Part shown: piece after piece, positions 24,290 to 36,058 of the stretch
Position numbering within the stretch: position 1 is the first letter of the stretch
Layout: each line of letters starts with the position of its first letter
Origin: Fidelibacterota bacterium
GTDB lineage: Bacteria; Verrucomicrobiota; Kiritimatiellia; JAIPIQ01
Reading direction: 5' to 3'
NCBI GenBank assembly: GCA_021734645.1
Contig: JAIPIQ010000004.1
Coordinates: 1 to 39,581, forward strand
Length of the DNA stretch: 39,581 nt
Notes under the pieces: generated by a model
The model's input: the letters and a program-made list of their open reading frames with translations, nothing else
Databases searched by the model: none
Told to the model about the DNA's origin: nothing
Position numbers and translations under genes: made by a program

Positions 24290-25714
24290 ATGACCGAAAT
24301 CACGAACATCCTGGCCGAACGCTACGCCACGGCCGCCCTCACCGCCATCTGGTCCCCCACCGGCAAAGTCCGCCTCGAACGCGAATTGTGGCTGGCGGTC
24401 CTCAAGGCCCAGCGAGAACTCGGCCTGCCCATCGCCGCTGAAGATATCGCCGCCTACGAAGCAGTCATTGATCGGATTGACCTCGAGGATATCGCCCGCC
24501 GCGAGCGCCAGACCCGCCACGACGTCAAGGCCCGCCTCGAAGCATTCTGCGCCCTTGCGGGCCGCGAACTGCTGCACCAGGGCATGACCAGCCGGGATCT
24601 GACCGAAAACGTCGAGCAGCTCCAGGTGCGGCGGTCGCTCGCCGCCATCCGCGTCAAGGGCGGCGCCACCCTGGCGGCCTTTGCGGCGGTCGCGGCCACC
24701 CAGCGCGATCTCCCGCTCACGGCCCGGACCCATAACGTGCCGGCCCAGATGACGACCGCCGGCAAGCGCTGGGCCCAATTCGGCGCCGAGCTGTTACGCG
24801 CCCTGCGGCGGCTCGACGCCCTCCTGGCCGACTATCCCCTGCGCGGACTCAAGGGCGCCGTCGGCACGCAAATGGATGAGCTGACCTTGTTCGCGGGCGA
24901 CGCGGAGCGGGTGGCCGCCCTCGAAGACGCGGTCCGGCGGCATTTGGGCTTCGCGGAATGCCTCGATTGCGTCGGCCAGGTGTATCCGCGCAGTCTGGAT
25001 TTTGAGGTGGTCGCGGCACTGTATCAATTGGGCGCGGCCCCGGCGAGTTTCGCCCGCACCCTGCGCTTGATGGCCGGCCAGGAGTTGGCCAGCGAGGGCT
25101 TTGCCAAGGGCCAGGTCGGTTCCTCCGCCATGCCCCATAAAGTCAATAGCCGCAGTTGCGAACGGATTGACGGCCTGCACGTGATTCTGCGCGGCCACGT
25201 CACCATGGCCGCCGCCCTGGCCGGCGACCAGTGGAATGAAGGCGATGTCTCCTGCTCCGTCGTCCGCCGGGTCGTCCTGACCGATAGCTTCCTGGCACTG
25301 GACGGCCTTTTCGAAACCACCCTGACCGTCCTCGGGCAAATGCAGGTTTCCCCCGCCGCCCTGGCGGCTGAATGCGCCCGCTATGCGCCTTTCCTGGCCA
25401 CCACGACGGTTCTGATGGAGGCCGTCCGGCGCGGCGTCGGCCGCGAAACCGCCCACGAAGCCATCAAGACCCACGCCGTGGCCGTGGCCCAGGGATTGCG
25501 CGAAGGCACGTTGACGGAAAACGATCTGCTCGAACGCCTGGCGCGCGAACCGCGCCTGGCACTCGCGCGCGACACCCTGCAGGCCCTCTTTGCCCAGGCC
25601 CAACGCGATACCGGCCGGGCCGGACCGCAGGTGGATGCGTTTGTCCAGGCCGCCGACGCCTGGCTGACCGACTGCCCCGCAGCCCGCGCCTACCAGCCCG
25701 GCGCCATCCTCTAA
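24290..25714 (+). CDS. purB: Adenylosuccinate lyase
   Basis: 474 aa; GRELLHQGMTSRDLTENVEQLQ, GQVGSSAMPHKVNSRSCERI signature. Confidence 0.92.
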   Translation: MTEITNILAERYATAALTAIWSPTGKVRLERELWLAVLKAQRELGLPIAAEDIAAYEAVIDRIDLEDIARRERQTRHDVKARLEAFCALAGRELLHQGMTSRDLTENVEQLQVRRSLAAIRVKGGATLAAFAAVAATQRDLPLTARTHNVPAQMTTAGKRWAQFGAELLRALRRLDALLADYPLRGLKGAVGTQMDELTLFAGDAERVAALEDAVRRHLGFAECLDCVGQVYPRSLDFEVVAALYQLGAAPASFARTLRLMAGQELASEGFAKGQVGSSAMPHKVNSRSCERIDGLHVILRGHVTMAAALAGDQWNEGDVSCSVVRRVVLTDSFLALDGLFETTLTVLGQMQVSPAALAAECARYAPFLATTTVLMEAVRRGVGRETAHEAIKTHAVAVAQGLREGTLTENDLLERLAREPRLALARDTLQALFAQAQRDTGRAGPQVDAFVQAADAWLTDCPAARAYQPGAIL

Positions 25715-25740
25715 CCCGAGCACGAGGCCCGCCCCCCCCC

Positions 25741-26766
25741 ATGAGCCGCACCGGCATGCACCAGCGCTGCTGGGAACATGACTACTGCGCGCCCTGCTTC
25801 TACATGATCACCCTGGTAACCCAGCCGCGGCGGGAATGCCTGGGTAAACTGTGTACCCCACCAGACGCGCCGCCCCACATCGAACGATCCGGCCTCGGCC
25901 AGGTGGTGCTCGAAGTGTGGCAGCGCACCTCCACCATCTACCCCGGCGTGGAAGCATGCGAAGCCGTCGTTATGCCCGACCATTTTCACGGCCTCCTGCG
26001 AGTGAAGGAACGTTTGCCTCGCCCCATGGGCCACCTGGTGAAGGCGTTCAAGCGCGTGAGCACGAACGAAGGCCGCAGCCACGGGCTCCTTGGCGGCAGC
26101 AGGGGGCCGGCCCGCGGCAGCAACGGGCCGGCACGCGGCAGCAAGGGGCTGCTGCCGCAACCAAACTGGGCAGCAGCCCCTGCTGCCGGCCCCTCCTCCC
26201 TCTGGCAACCCGGCTTTTAAGACAGCATCCTCCTGCGCCGCGGGCAACTCAAAGCCATGGTGAATTACATCGCCGACAACCCCCGCCGGCTGGCCGCCAA
26301 GCGGGCCAACCCGGAGCTGTTCACCGTCGTCACCCGGCGCGAAATCGCCCCGGGCCGCGCCTGCGCCATGATCGGAAACCGCTTCCTCCTCGAACACCCG
26401 TTGAAACGCCAAATCCAAATCTCACGCCACATCCCGCCCGCGGCGCTTCAATCAAAAAAGGAAGAACTCCTCTATGCGGCCCAACATGGCGCCGTGCCCA
26501 TTTCCCCCTGCATCAGCCCCGGCGAAAAAGAAATCGCCCGCGCCCTCCTGGCCGTCGGCGCCCCCCTGATCGTGCTTCTGGAAAACGGCTTCCCACCCGG
26601 CTATAAACCGCCCGGCCGGTACTTCGACGCCTGTGCGCAGGGACGCCTGCTCCTGCTCGCGCCGTTTCCCTACCACCGCCAAAGACGTCCCATCACCCGT
26701 GCCCAGTGCCTGGCCCTCAATGACTGGGCGGCCGCGGTTGCTGGGGCCACTGGTCCCCGGCCTTGA
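25741..26766 (+). pseudogene. REP-associated tyrosine transposase (RAYT, Y1/HUH)-like gene with in-frame TAA at 26218-26220 and a DprA/SLOG-like C-terminal region
   Basis: HUH motif VMPDHFHGLLRV, then SLWQPGF-TAA-DSILLRRGQLKAMVNYIADNPRR in the same frame (catalytic Tyr in YIADNP), then PISPCISPGEKEIARALLAVGAPLIVLLENGFPPGYKPPGRYFDACAQGRLLLLAP. Confidence 0.8.
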
Positions 26767-26786
26767 CTTGACAACCGGCACCGACC

Positions 26787-28466
26787 CTACCGACGTTTCG
26801 ACCGGAACGTACCGGGGCGCCACAGGCCATGAAGGCGCCTGGTGGTCATAGCGCGTCCCCAGGCCGCCACAAGCGGCAGATAGCCCAGCAAGGCGGCGCA
26901 GAAGCCGAACCAATCGCCCCAGCGACTGTACAGGGTCAAGGGCGCCTGGGGCGGACGCGGGCGCACAGGCACCACGCGAAAACCCGCCACGCGCCGTTCA
27001 CCGGCGGCATCGGTCAACAGATCATGCAGGCGCCCGGCCGCGTCAATGCCGCCGCTCATGCCGGTGTTCGCGGCGCGCACGGTCGGGATCCGGTTTTCGA
27101 TGCTGCGAAAAACCCCGTGCGACAAATGCTGGACGGCGGCCGCGGCGGGATCAAACCAGGCATCGTTGGTTTGGTTGATCAACACCTGGGCGCCGGCGCG
27201 CACAGCGCGGCGCGCCAGCCAGGGCACGGTGTCTTCGAAACAGATCAACACGCAGAACGTGAAGTCGTGTCCCGGCAGGCGCATGGGCACGGGATCGCGC
27301 CCCGCGCTGAAACTTTCGGGGATGGGCGCCAACCGCCGCAGCCAGGGCAGCCACCGTTCACCCGGCATGTATTCGCCGAAGAGCACCAGGTGCTGTTTAT
27401 CGTAGACCGCCGCCAGCGCCCCATCCGGCAGCACCAGCAGCGAGCTGTTGTAGTAGTGGACGCCCCCCGCGCCGCTGCCGTCGCTCTCGACTGTCCCCAC
27501 CAGCAAGGGCGTACCCTCGGCCGCCAGCGAACGCACCAGACTGGCGCTGGCGGGATCAACACGGACCTCATCCGGCACCGCCGTCTCCGGCCAGACGATC
27601 AGCGCCGGCGCGAGACGGGCCGCCAGACGCGTCCAGGTCTCGAGGGTGCGGTAAATCAAATCAAAATGTGCGGGGCTCCATTTTTCGACCTGGGGGATGT
27701 TGGGCTGGACCACGGCGATCGAGACATCGCCACCCGCGGGGGGCTGCGCGGCCAGGAGACGCGCGCCGCCGCGCTGGGCGGCCGCCAGCGTGATCAGCAA
27801 CACCAGCAGTTCCGGCTGCCCGCGCGCCCGGCCACCGGCGCGCCAACGCAGGATCAGGGCCGCCCAGCCGGCGCAGGCCAAAGCCAGCAAAGCGGATAGG
27901 ACGTACATCCCGCCCCAGCTCGCGTGCTGACAGAGCGCCAATTGCCGGTACTGGCTCACAGCCAGCGGATTCCAGGCAAACCCCGTGAACAACCGTCCCC
28001 GCAAATATTCACTGCCCGCCCAGAGCAACGCAAACCAGCACATGCCGACCAGGTTAGCCCACCCCGAACGCACGCCCCGCCGCCGCGTCCAAACACTCCA
28101 CGCCCAGACCGGCGGAATGAAATACAGGGCGCAATAGGCCGCCAGCGCCAACCAACCCAGGACCGTGACATGCCGAATCCAATGAATGGAAACCAACCAG
28201 AACACCAGCCCCGCCAGCGCCGCCAGCCGTACCGCCTCGCGCGCCCCCCGCCCCGCCGCCGCCAGCAGCAGCGGCGTCAAGGCAATCCACGCCAGCAGGC
28301 GCCACTCGAACGGCGGAAAGGCCAGCGCCAGCGCCAGCCCCGCCAACGACGCCAGCCAGCCCCGCCGGGACAACCCGTAACGCGGCCCCGCCTGCGCTGA
28401 AAAATGATCTGCCGCCACGATCCTCTCGCTTCCCTTTGCCCCGGCCACCCAACCGGAATCAACCAC
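26787..28466 (-). CDS. lnt: Apolipoprotein N-acyltransferase
   Basis: 559 aa; polytopic N-terminus; nitrilase domain with VWPETAVPDEV, VYDKQHLVLFGEYMPG and CFEDTVPWLARRAVRAGAQVLINQTNDAWF. Confidence 0.92.
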   Translation of the reverse strand: MVDSGWVAGAKGSERIVAADHFSAQAGPRYGLSRRGWLASLAGLALALAFPPFEWRLLAWIALTPLLLAAAGRGAREAVRLAALAGLVFWLVSIHWIRHVTVLGWLALAAYCALYFIPPVWAWSVWTRRRGVRSGWANLVGMCWFALLWAGSEYLRGRLFTGFAWNPLAVSQYRQLALCQHASWGGMYVLSALLALACAGWAALILRWRAGGRARGQPELLVLLITLAAAQRGGARLLAAQPPAGGDVSIAVVQPNIPQVEKWSPAHFDLIYRTLETWTRLAARLAPALIVWPETAVPDEVRVDPASASLVRSLAAEGTPLLVGTVESDGSGAGGVHYYNSSLLVLPDGALAAVYDKQHLVLFGEYMPGERWLPWLRRLAPIPESFSAGRDPVPMRLPGHDFTFCVLICFEDTVPWLARRAVRAGAQVLINQTNDAWFDPAAAAVQHLSHGVFRSIENRIPTVRAANTGMSGGIDAAGRLHDLLTDAAGERRVAGFRVVPVRPRPPQAPLTLYSRWGDWFGFCAALLGYLPLVAAWGRAMTTRRLHGLWRPGTFRSKRR

Positions 28467-28620
28467 CCCGCCCGCCGCTGCCCGTCAGTCGGGCGCCAGT
28501 ATGCGCCCCGCAGGCGGCGGGTCAATCAGATAATCCCCCCTCGAAAAAATGCGCTTGGCGGGAGGGCCGGGAGCAGCTATGGTGTCGAGGCTCGATGTCC
28601 GCCGGACGGCAAGCCTTGTT

Positions 28621-28708
28621 GCACGGGTGGTGAAATGGCAGACACGCTAGGTTGAGGGCCTAGTCCCCGCTTAAGGGGGTGCGGGTTCGACTCCCGCCCC
28701 GTGCACCA
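28621..28708 (+). tRNA. tRNA-Leu (anticodon GAG)
   Basis: GCACGGG...CCCGTGC acceptor, ctagg-ttGAGgg-cctag anticodon arm, long variable arm, GGTTCGACTCC, CCA. Confidence 0.95.
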
Positions 28709-28713
28709 GGCAG

Positions 28714-29244
28714 TTAAAGCGACAAGCGCAAGAGGGCGGCAAGCATGACGGTATCGCCGCTGACTTTGCGGTCGTCATCTTCCAGATCATCCCACTCTTG
28801 GAAACGGTACTGGGCATTGAGATCGAGGGCCAAGCCGGGCAGGATCTCGATCAATACCCCGGCACGGAGGAAGTAGAAGGGATCGTCCGCGAAGTCGCCG
28901 TCGGCGTAATTCACGCCGATGCCGACGCCCCCATACAGGCCGGTTCCCACCAGCAGGGCGGCCTGCGGGGCATACGACGTCTCCGTCTGTCCCGCAAAGC
29001 CTTCGGGAAAAACTTCCAGGGTCCCTTCAAGCTGGACCAGGTCGCCCAGGGGGAACTGGACGCTGGCCAGCCAGGCCAGGCCATCCTCGTCAATGTCGTC
29101 AATTTTGATGTCATTGACGGCTTTCCAATACTGCGCGCCCGCGCCGATGGTCTGGGCGGTAAGCGTCGGTACGCCTGCGCCCACACACAACAGCACGACC
29201 ACCGCCATCGCCACCAACCGCTGGAAACCCTGCGTCATGACCAT
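28714..29244 (-). CDS. Outer-membrane beta-barrel-like protein
   Basis: Signal peptide MVMTQGFQRLVAMAVVVLLCVGAGVPTLTAQ; strand-rich body; ends ...LLRLSL. Confidence 0.6.
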   Translation of the reverse strand: MVMTQGFQRLVAMAVVVLLCVGAGVPTLTAQTIGAGAQYWKAVNDIKIDDIDEDGLAWLASVQFPLGDLVQLEGTLEVFPEGFAGQTETSYAPQAALLVGTGLYGGVGIGVNYADGDFADDPFYFLRAGVLIEILPGLALDLNAQYRFQEWDDLEDDDRKVSGDTVMLAALLRLSL

Positions 29245-29270
29245 ACCTCCGGTTTTCAGTTTACTGTCTC

Positions 29271-32189
<2,919 letters not shown>

Positions 32190-32250
32190 TTCCTGTCCCC
32201 TTTATCCTGTTGAATGTCACTGCCTTACGCCACAAACCGCCCTGCCTCAT

Positions 32251-32306
32251 CCCCTAAATATGGTAGTAAAAGGCACTGTTGCTATGAATAACCCCATATC
32301 TTGTGG
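32251..32306. promoter_or_regulatory. Candidate pair of NrdR boxes upstream of nrdJ
   Basis: accccatatcttgtgg (32291-32306) and weaker cccctaaatatggtag (32251-32266) compared with acaCwAtATaTwGtgt; 40 bp apart. Confidence 0.4.
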
Positions 32307-32389
32307 GGCGCAAGTTTTTTTTGAGCCTTTTTTCCGGCCGCGTGAGCGCCTTATGGGCAACGGCTTACGGCCCGGCCGGGACGGAAGTG

Positions 32390-33751
32390 TCAGCCGACTT
32401 TGTCGTCTTCGGAGTTGGCCGCCCCTATGCTGGTCGCGGGGGGGCGGGTAACGGGAGCGCTGGGGGTCAGCAGAGCAGGGTCGAGAAGCACGCCCTGGCT
32501 GCGCAGTTGGCGCTGCAGTTCCGGTACGGCGATCCGATGCAAGTCACCGCCGGACGCCTGCAAGGCCACCGCCGCGGCAGTGCCGGCGGCCTCGCCACTG
32601 ACCACACAACCAGGGAGGGCGCGGGTGACATCCCAAATGGTCACATCGGCGGCCAGGCACCGCCCGACCGCCAGCAGGTTCACGGTGCGCTCCGCCACCA
32701 GCGCACCCAGCGGGACGGCGTAGACCGGGCCGGCGCGGCGCCAATCGCTGATGAGGCCCACCGTATCATCGAGCCAGGTGTGGCAAACCTGCGCGGCCTG
32801 CATGGCCCGCGGCACGCACAGGCGGCGGGTCATCCGCAAACAGGGCAGCGTGGGCGCCATGACCGGTTCGATTTCCTTCTGGGGATCCCGGGCGCGCAGT
32901 TCATCGAGCTTATGGCGGATCAACCCGCGGGAACCGAGGAGCTGGGCATTGACCTCGCGGGCGTCATCGCCCCGGAAGAAAGGTCCGGCCGCGCCTTCGC
33001 GGGCGCCTTGGGCATGATACCGGTGCGAGAGCGGCGCGCGGACCAGCTCGTCGCCGGTGAGATAGTAGAACCAGCCGGCGAGGACATTCGAATCCAGGGA
33101 TTCGGTCTCTTCCCCGGCCAGGAAACACAGATCGGCATCGCCGGACGCATCAACGAACATTCGCGCGGCCAGCGCGCTGCGGCCGCATTTGTTTTCGACC
33201 AGCACATGGGTCAGGCGCTGCCCCGACTTCAGCACCTGGCACACGCGGGTGTCGTAGAGCACATCCACGCCGGCGGCCAGGGCCCATTCCTCGAGGGCCA
33301 GCCAGTAGGCGCAGGGATTGAAATTCACGCGGTAGCGCACCTGCGCGCGGGCCGCGGGCGAGCCGCCGACTTTCCAGGCCGGGGGGATGCCCTCGAAGTG
33401 TGCGGAGGTTCGCCCGTGCCGGACATCGCGCACGGAGAGCTTGAGCAATTCCTCGGCCAGTCCCGCGCTGACCTGGCGCCCGTGGCCATCGCAGAGGGGC
33501 AGCCAGGTGGTGACCATCCCCAGCGTGGCCAAGCCGCCGAGGGCAAAACTCCGTTCGAGCAGCATGACGCGGGCGCCATTGCGGGCGGCCGCCACCGCCG
33601 CCGCCACGCCACTCAGACCGCCCCCCACCACCAGCACGTCGCAGGCCCGGCGTACCGGCAGGCTGCGAGCCGGCTCACGCACTTGTCCGGCGGGTGGGGC
33701 TTCCGCGCACCGCGCGTCGCCAGCGATCTTTTCCGGGCGCGTCCATTTCAT
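32390..33751 (-). CDS. FAD-dependent oxidoreductase
   Basis: 453 aa; CDVLVVGGGLSGVAAAVAAARNGARVMLLERSFALGGLATLGMVTTWLPL; FVDASGDADLCFLAGE. Confidence 0.9.
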   Translation of the reverse strand: MKWTRPEKIAGDARCAEAPPAGQVREPARSLPVRRACDVLVVGGGLSGVAAAVAAARNGARVMLLERSFALGGLATLGMVTTWLPLCDGHGRQVSAGLAEELLKLSVRDVRHGRTSAHFEGIPPAWKVGGSPAARAQVRYRVNFNPCAYWLALEEWALAAGVDVLYDTRVCQVLKSGQRLTHVLVENKCGRSALAARMFVDASGDADLCFLAGEETESLDSNVLAGWFYYLTGDELVRAPLSHRYHAQGAREGAAGPFFRGDDAREVNAQLLGSRGLIRHKLDELRARDPQKEIEPVMAPTLPCLRMTRRLCVPRAMQAAQVCHTWLDDTVGLISDWRRAGPVYAVPLGALVAERTVNLLAVGRCLAADVTIWDVTRALPGCVVSGEAAGTAAAVALQASGGDLHRIAVPELQRQLRSQGVLLDPALLTPSAPVTRPPATSIGAANSEDDKVG

Positions 33752-33783
33752 GGCTTGCTCTCTGTTGGCTCGGGTGTGGACAA

Positions 33784-34191
33784 TCAGCGGGTTTGGAGAA
33801 TGAGCATCAGTCGGCCTGTGCCGTCCGGGAAACCGCCCAGGATGATGGGCTGACCCCGGCGCAGGGCCACGACCGTGTTGAGCAGCGTGCGCCCGTCGCG
33901 GGCCACGGAAACGGACAATCGTTCGGCGCCGCCCTGGCAGCGGACTTCGAGGGGGCCCAGGCGCTGGGGCTTGTTCTCCGCGGGCAATCCGACGCGGGTG
34001 GCGCCAAGCAGGGCGAATCCCTGATAGGGTAGATTGGCCCGCAGGAGCCCTGCCACATCGCGCAAGCCCACGGCCACTTCCTGGTTGTCCTGGTGCGCGC
34101 GGGCCAGCCGGATGGTCACTTGGGCGGCGACCTCACCCGCCAGGGGACCGAGCAGCAGTCCGATCCAAAGCCATCCAATCATCTTGCGCAT
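33784..34191 (-). CDS. Small secreted hypothetical protein
   Basis: 135 aa; signal peptide MRKMIGWLWIGLLLGPLAGEVAAQ; immediately follows the sigma/anti-sigma-like pair. Confidence 0.65.
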   Translation of the reverse strand: MRKMIGWLWIGLLLGPLAGEVAAQVTIRLARAHQDNQEVAVGLRDVAGLLRANLPYQGFALLGATRVGLPAENKPQRLGPLEVRCQGGAERLSVSVARDGRTLLNTVVALRRGQPIILGGFPDGTGRLMLILQTR

Positions 34192-34194
34192 GGG

Positions 34195-34617
34195 TCAACC
34201 TCCATTGAGCGCGGGCCGCTCATCGGCCACGAGCCAAAGAATCATGCCCTGATGTTGCTCATCCCGCAATATAAAGAATGCCCCGCTCCGCGCGGCGACT
34301 TCGAGCACCTGGCTCGAGGTGGGCGCGGCGGCCAGGCCGGGTGCGGGCGCGGGCCATTGCCACCAGCCTAGCAGCGCCAGCAATAGAGCGGCACAGGCGG
34401 CGACCGCCGCCCATGGGCGGCTCGTGACGGGCCACCAGTGCGGTTCGGCCCAGGCCCGGCGCGCCGCGGGCGGCACGGTGACCGGCGCTTGCCGGGGCAG
34501 GTCGCGGGCCTGCGCCCGGAAGTCAGCCCAGAAGGTATCGGCGGGCGGGGCCGGCGGCAGCTTGTGACTTTGCGCCAGACGCGCCTGCCAAGACGGGCGT
34601 TTCTGTTTCTTTTTCAT
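34195..34617 (-). CDS. Single-TM protein, putative anti-sigma factor
   Basis: 140 aa; single TM WAAVAACAALLLALLGWW; starts with 4-bp overlap of the ECF sigma stop. Confidence 0.6.
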   Translation of the reverse strand: MKKKQKRPSWQARLAQSHKLPPAPPADTFWADFRAQARDLPRQAPVTVPPAARRAWAEPHWWPVTSRPWAAVAACAALLLALLGWWQWPAPAPGLAAAPTSSQVLEVAARSGAFFILRDEQHQGMILWLVADERPALNGG

Positions 34618-35180
34618 GCGACTGGTTCCTCACGCGGATCGGGGGTCAACAGGGCGCGCAGTTTCCGGCGGGCGTGAAACAGGCGGGACATGACCGTGCC
34701 CTGGGGCAGATCGAGGGCGGCGGCGATCTCGTGGTAGCGCAAGCCGTCCACGTAATGCAGCAGCACGATCTGGCGGTGCAGTTGCGGTAATTGGTCCAGG
34801 GCGCGCCGGACCCAAGCCTGGTCATCCGCGCGCGCGGCGGCCTCAGCCGGACTTTCGGCCTGGTGGTCCACCGTGCGGGGATCATGATCCTCATAGTCCC
34901 CCGCATCGAAGCTTTCGGCGGGCCGCGCCTGCTGGCGCCGCCGCCAGTCCAACGCCCGATTGCGGGCGATTCGGTATAACCAAGTCGCCAGGGCGCTGCG
35001 CCCGTCGAAACCAGGCAACGCCTGCCATGCTTTCAGAAAAGTATCCATTACAATGTCTTCCGCATCCGCCGGACCAACCAGCCGCCACGCGACGGCCCGC
35101 AGTTTGCCCCGCAAGGGCTCGAAAAGCGCCGCAAACGCATCCAGATCGCCCGCGCGGGCTCTGTCCAGCAGCTCATTCAC
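34614..35180 (-). CDS. ECF-type RNA polymerase sigma factor
   Basis: 188 aa; DAEDIVMDTFLKAWQALPGFDGRSALATWLYRIARNRALDWRRR; QIVLLHYVDGLRYHEIAAALDLPQGTVMSRLFHARRKLRALL. Confidence 0.95.
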   Translation of the reverse strand: MNELLDRARAGDLDAFAALFEPLRGKLRAVAWRLVGPADAEDIVMDTFLKAWQALPGFDGRSALATWLYRIARNRALDWRRRQQARPAESFDAGDYEDHDPRTVDHQAESPAEAAARADDQAWVRRALDQLPQLHRQIVLLHYVDGLRYHEIAAALDLPQGTVMSRLFHARRKLRALLTPDPREEPVA

Positions 35181-36058
35181 GGTCCGGCCATACTTTCATG
35201 GACGCCCCCCGCCACCGTCCTATTCACCGCCCCGGCCCCAGGCTCGACGATTTCCCCACTCCAAATGGCCTGAACCCGCCCCGGCGCGGTCTCGAGCAAC
35301 AGTTCGCCCGCGGGCCCGTAGCCCGCCACCCGCCCCCGGACAAGATCCGCCCCCTGATGAATCCCGATCGGTTGCCCGAGACTCTGGCTGCGCAGCTCCC
35401 AGGCGACGCGCAGCCCGGCGAACCCCAGGCGCGCCCAACGGGACAGCCACGGCGTCAAGGCCCGCAGCGCCTCTTCGAGTAACGGCGGCAGATCATAAAC
35501 CTGGCCGGTTTCCTCCCGCATGGAAGTGGCGGGCCGGCCAATGGCGGTCAGGGCTTCCGCCTCGAGATTGACATTCAATCCGATCCCCAGGGCCAGGGCC
35601 GCCGGTTCGCCGGGCAAGATCTCCGCCAGGATGCCGCAGATTTTCCGTTCTCCCACCAGGACATCATTGGGCCATTTGGGGCGCGATGGAATCCCGCGGG
35701 CCTGCAACAGGTCATCCACCGCCAAGGCCGCGGCAAGCGTGGCCGCGGCGGCGGGCGGACCGTCCGGCGCCAGCGGCCAGAGCAAAGAAAAACACAGATT
35801 CCGGTTGACGCCCGAAATCCAGGCGCGCCCGTGACGGCCCCGCCCCGCCGTCTGACGACGCGCCGCGAACACAGTCCCCGGCGCCAGATCCGGCCGTTGC
35901 GCCCACCGACGCTTCAACTCAAGCTGGGTGGAATCCACCTCCTCGAGCCAGGTGGGCGCCCACACGATATCCCCCCCCGTCTCTCGATCCGCCGTCACCC
36001 GCACAGTTGGCCACTCGTCCACGAGCCTACAGATGCTGACGCCGCCGCGCCCAGGCAC
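35177..36058 (-). CDS. birA: Biotin--[acetyl-CoA-carboxylase] ligase
   Basis: 293 aa; EEVDSTQLELKRRW, ARRQTAGRGRHGRAWIS, RPKWPNDVLVGERKICGIL, LGIGLNVN. Confidence 0.92.
   Translation of the reverse strand: MPGRGGVSICRLVDEWPTVRVTADRETGGDIVWAPTWLEEVDSTQLELKRRWAQRPDLAPGTVFAARRQTAGRGRHGRAWISGVNRNLCFSLLWPLAPDGPPAAAATLAAALAVDDLLQARGIPSRPKWPNDVLVGERKICGILAEILPGEPAALALGIGLNVNLEAEALTAIGRPATSMREETGQVYDLPPLLEEALRALTPWLSRWARLGFAGLRVAWELRSQSLGQPIGIHQGADLVRGRVAGYGPAGELLLETAPGRVQAIWSGEIVEPGAGAVNRTVAGGVHESMAGP

Noticed and set aside
32190-32389. Cobalamin riboswitch upstream of the B12-dependent RNR
   Set aside because: No convincing B12-box (AGYCAGGAGACCTGCC-like) on the minus strand; NrdR-type sites fit better.
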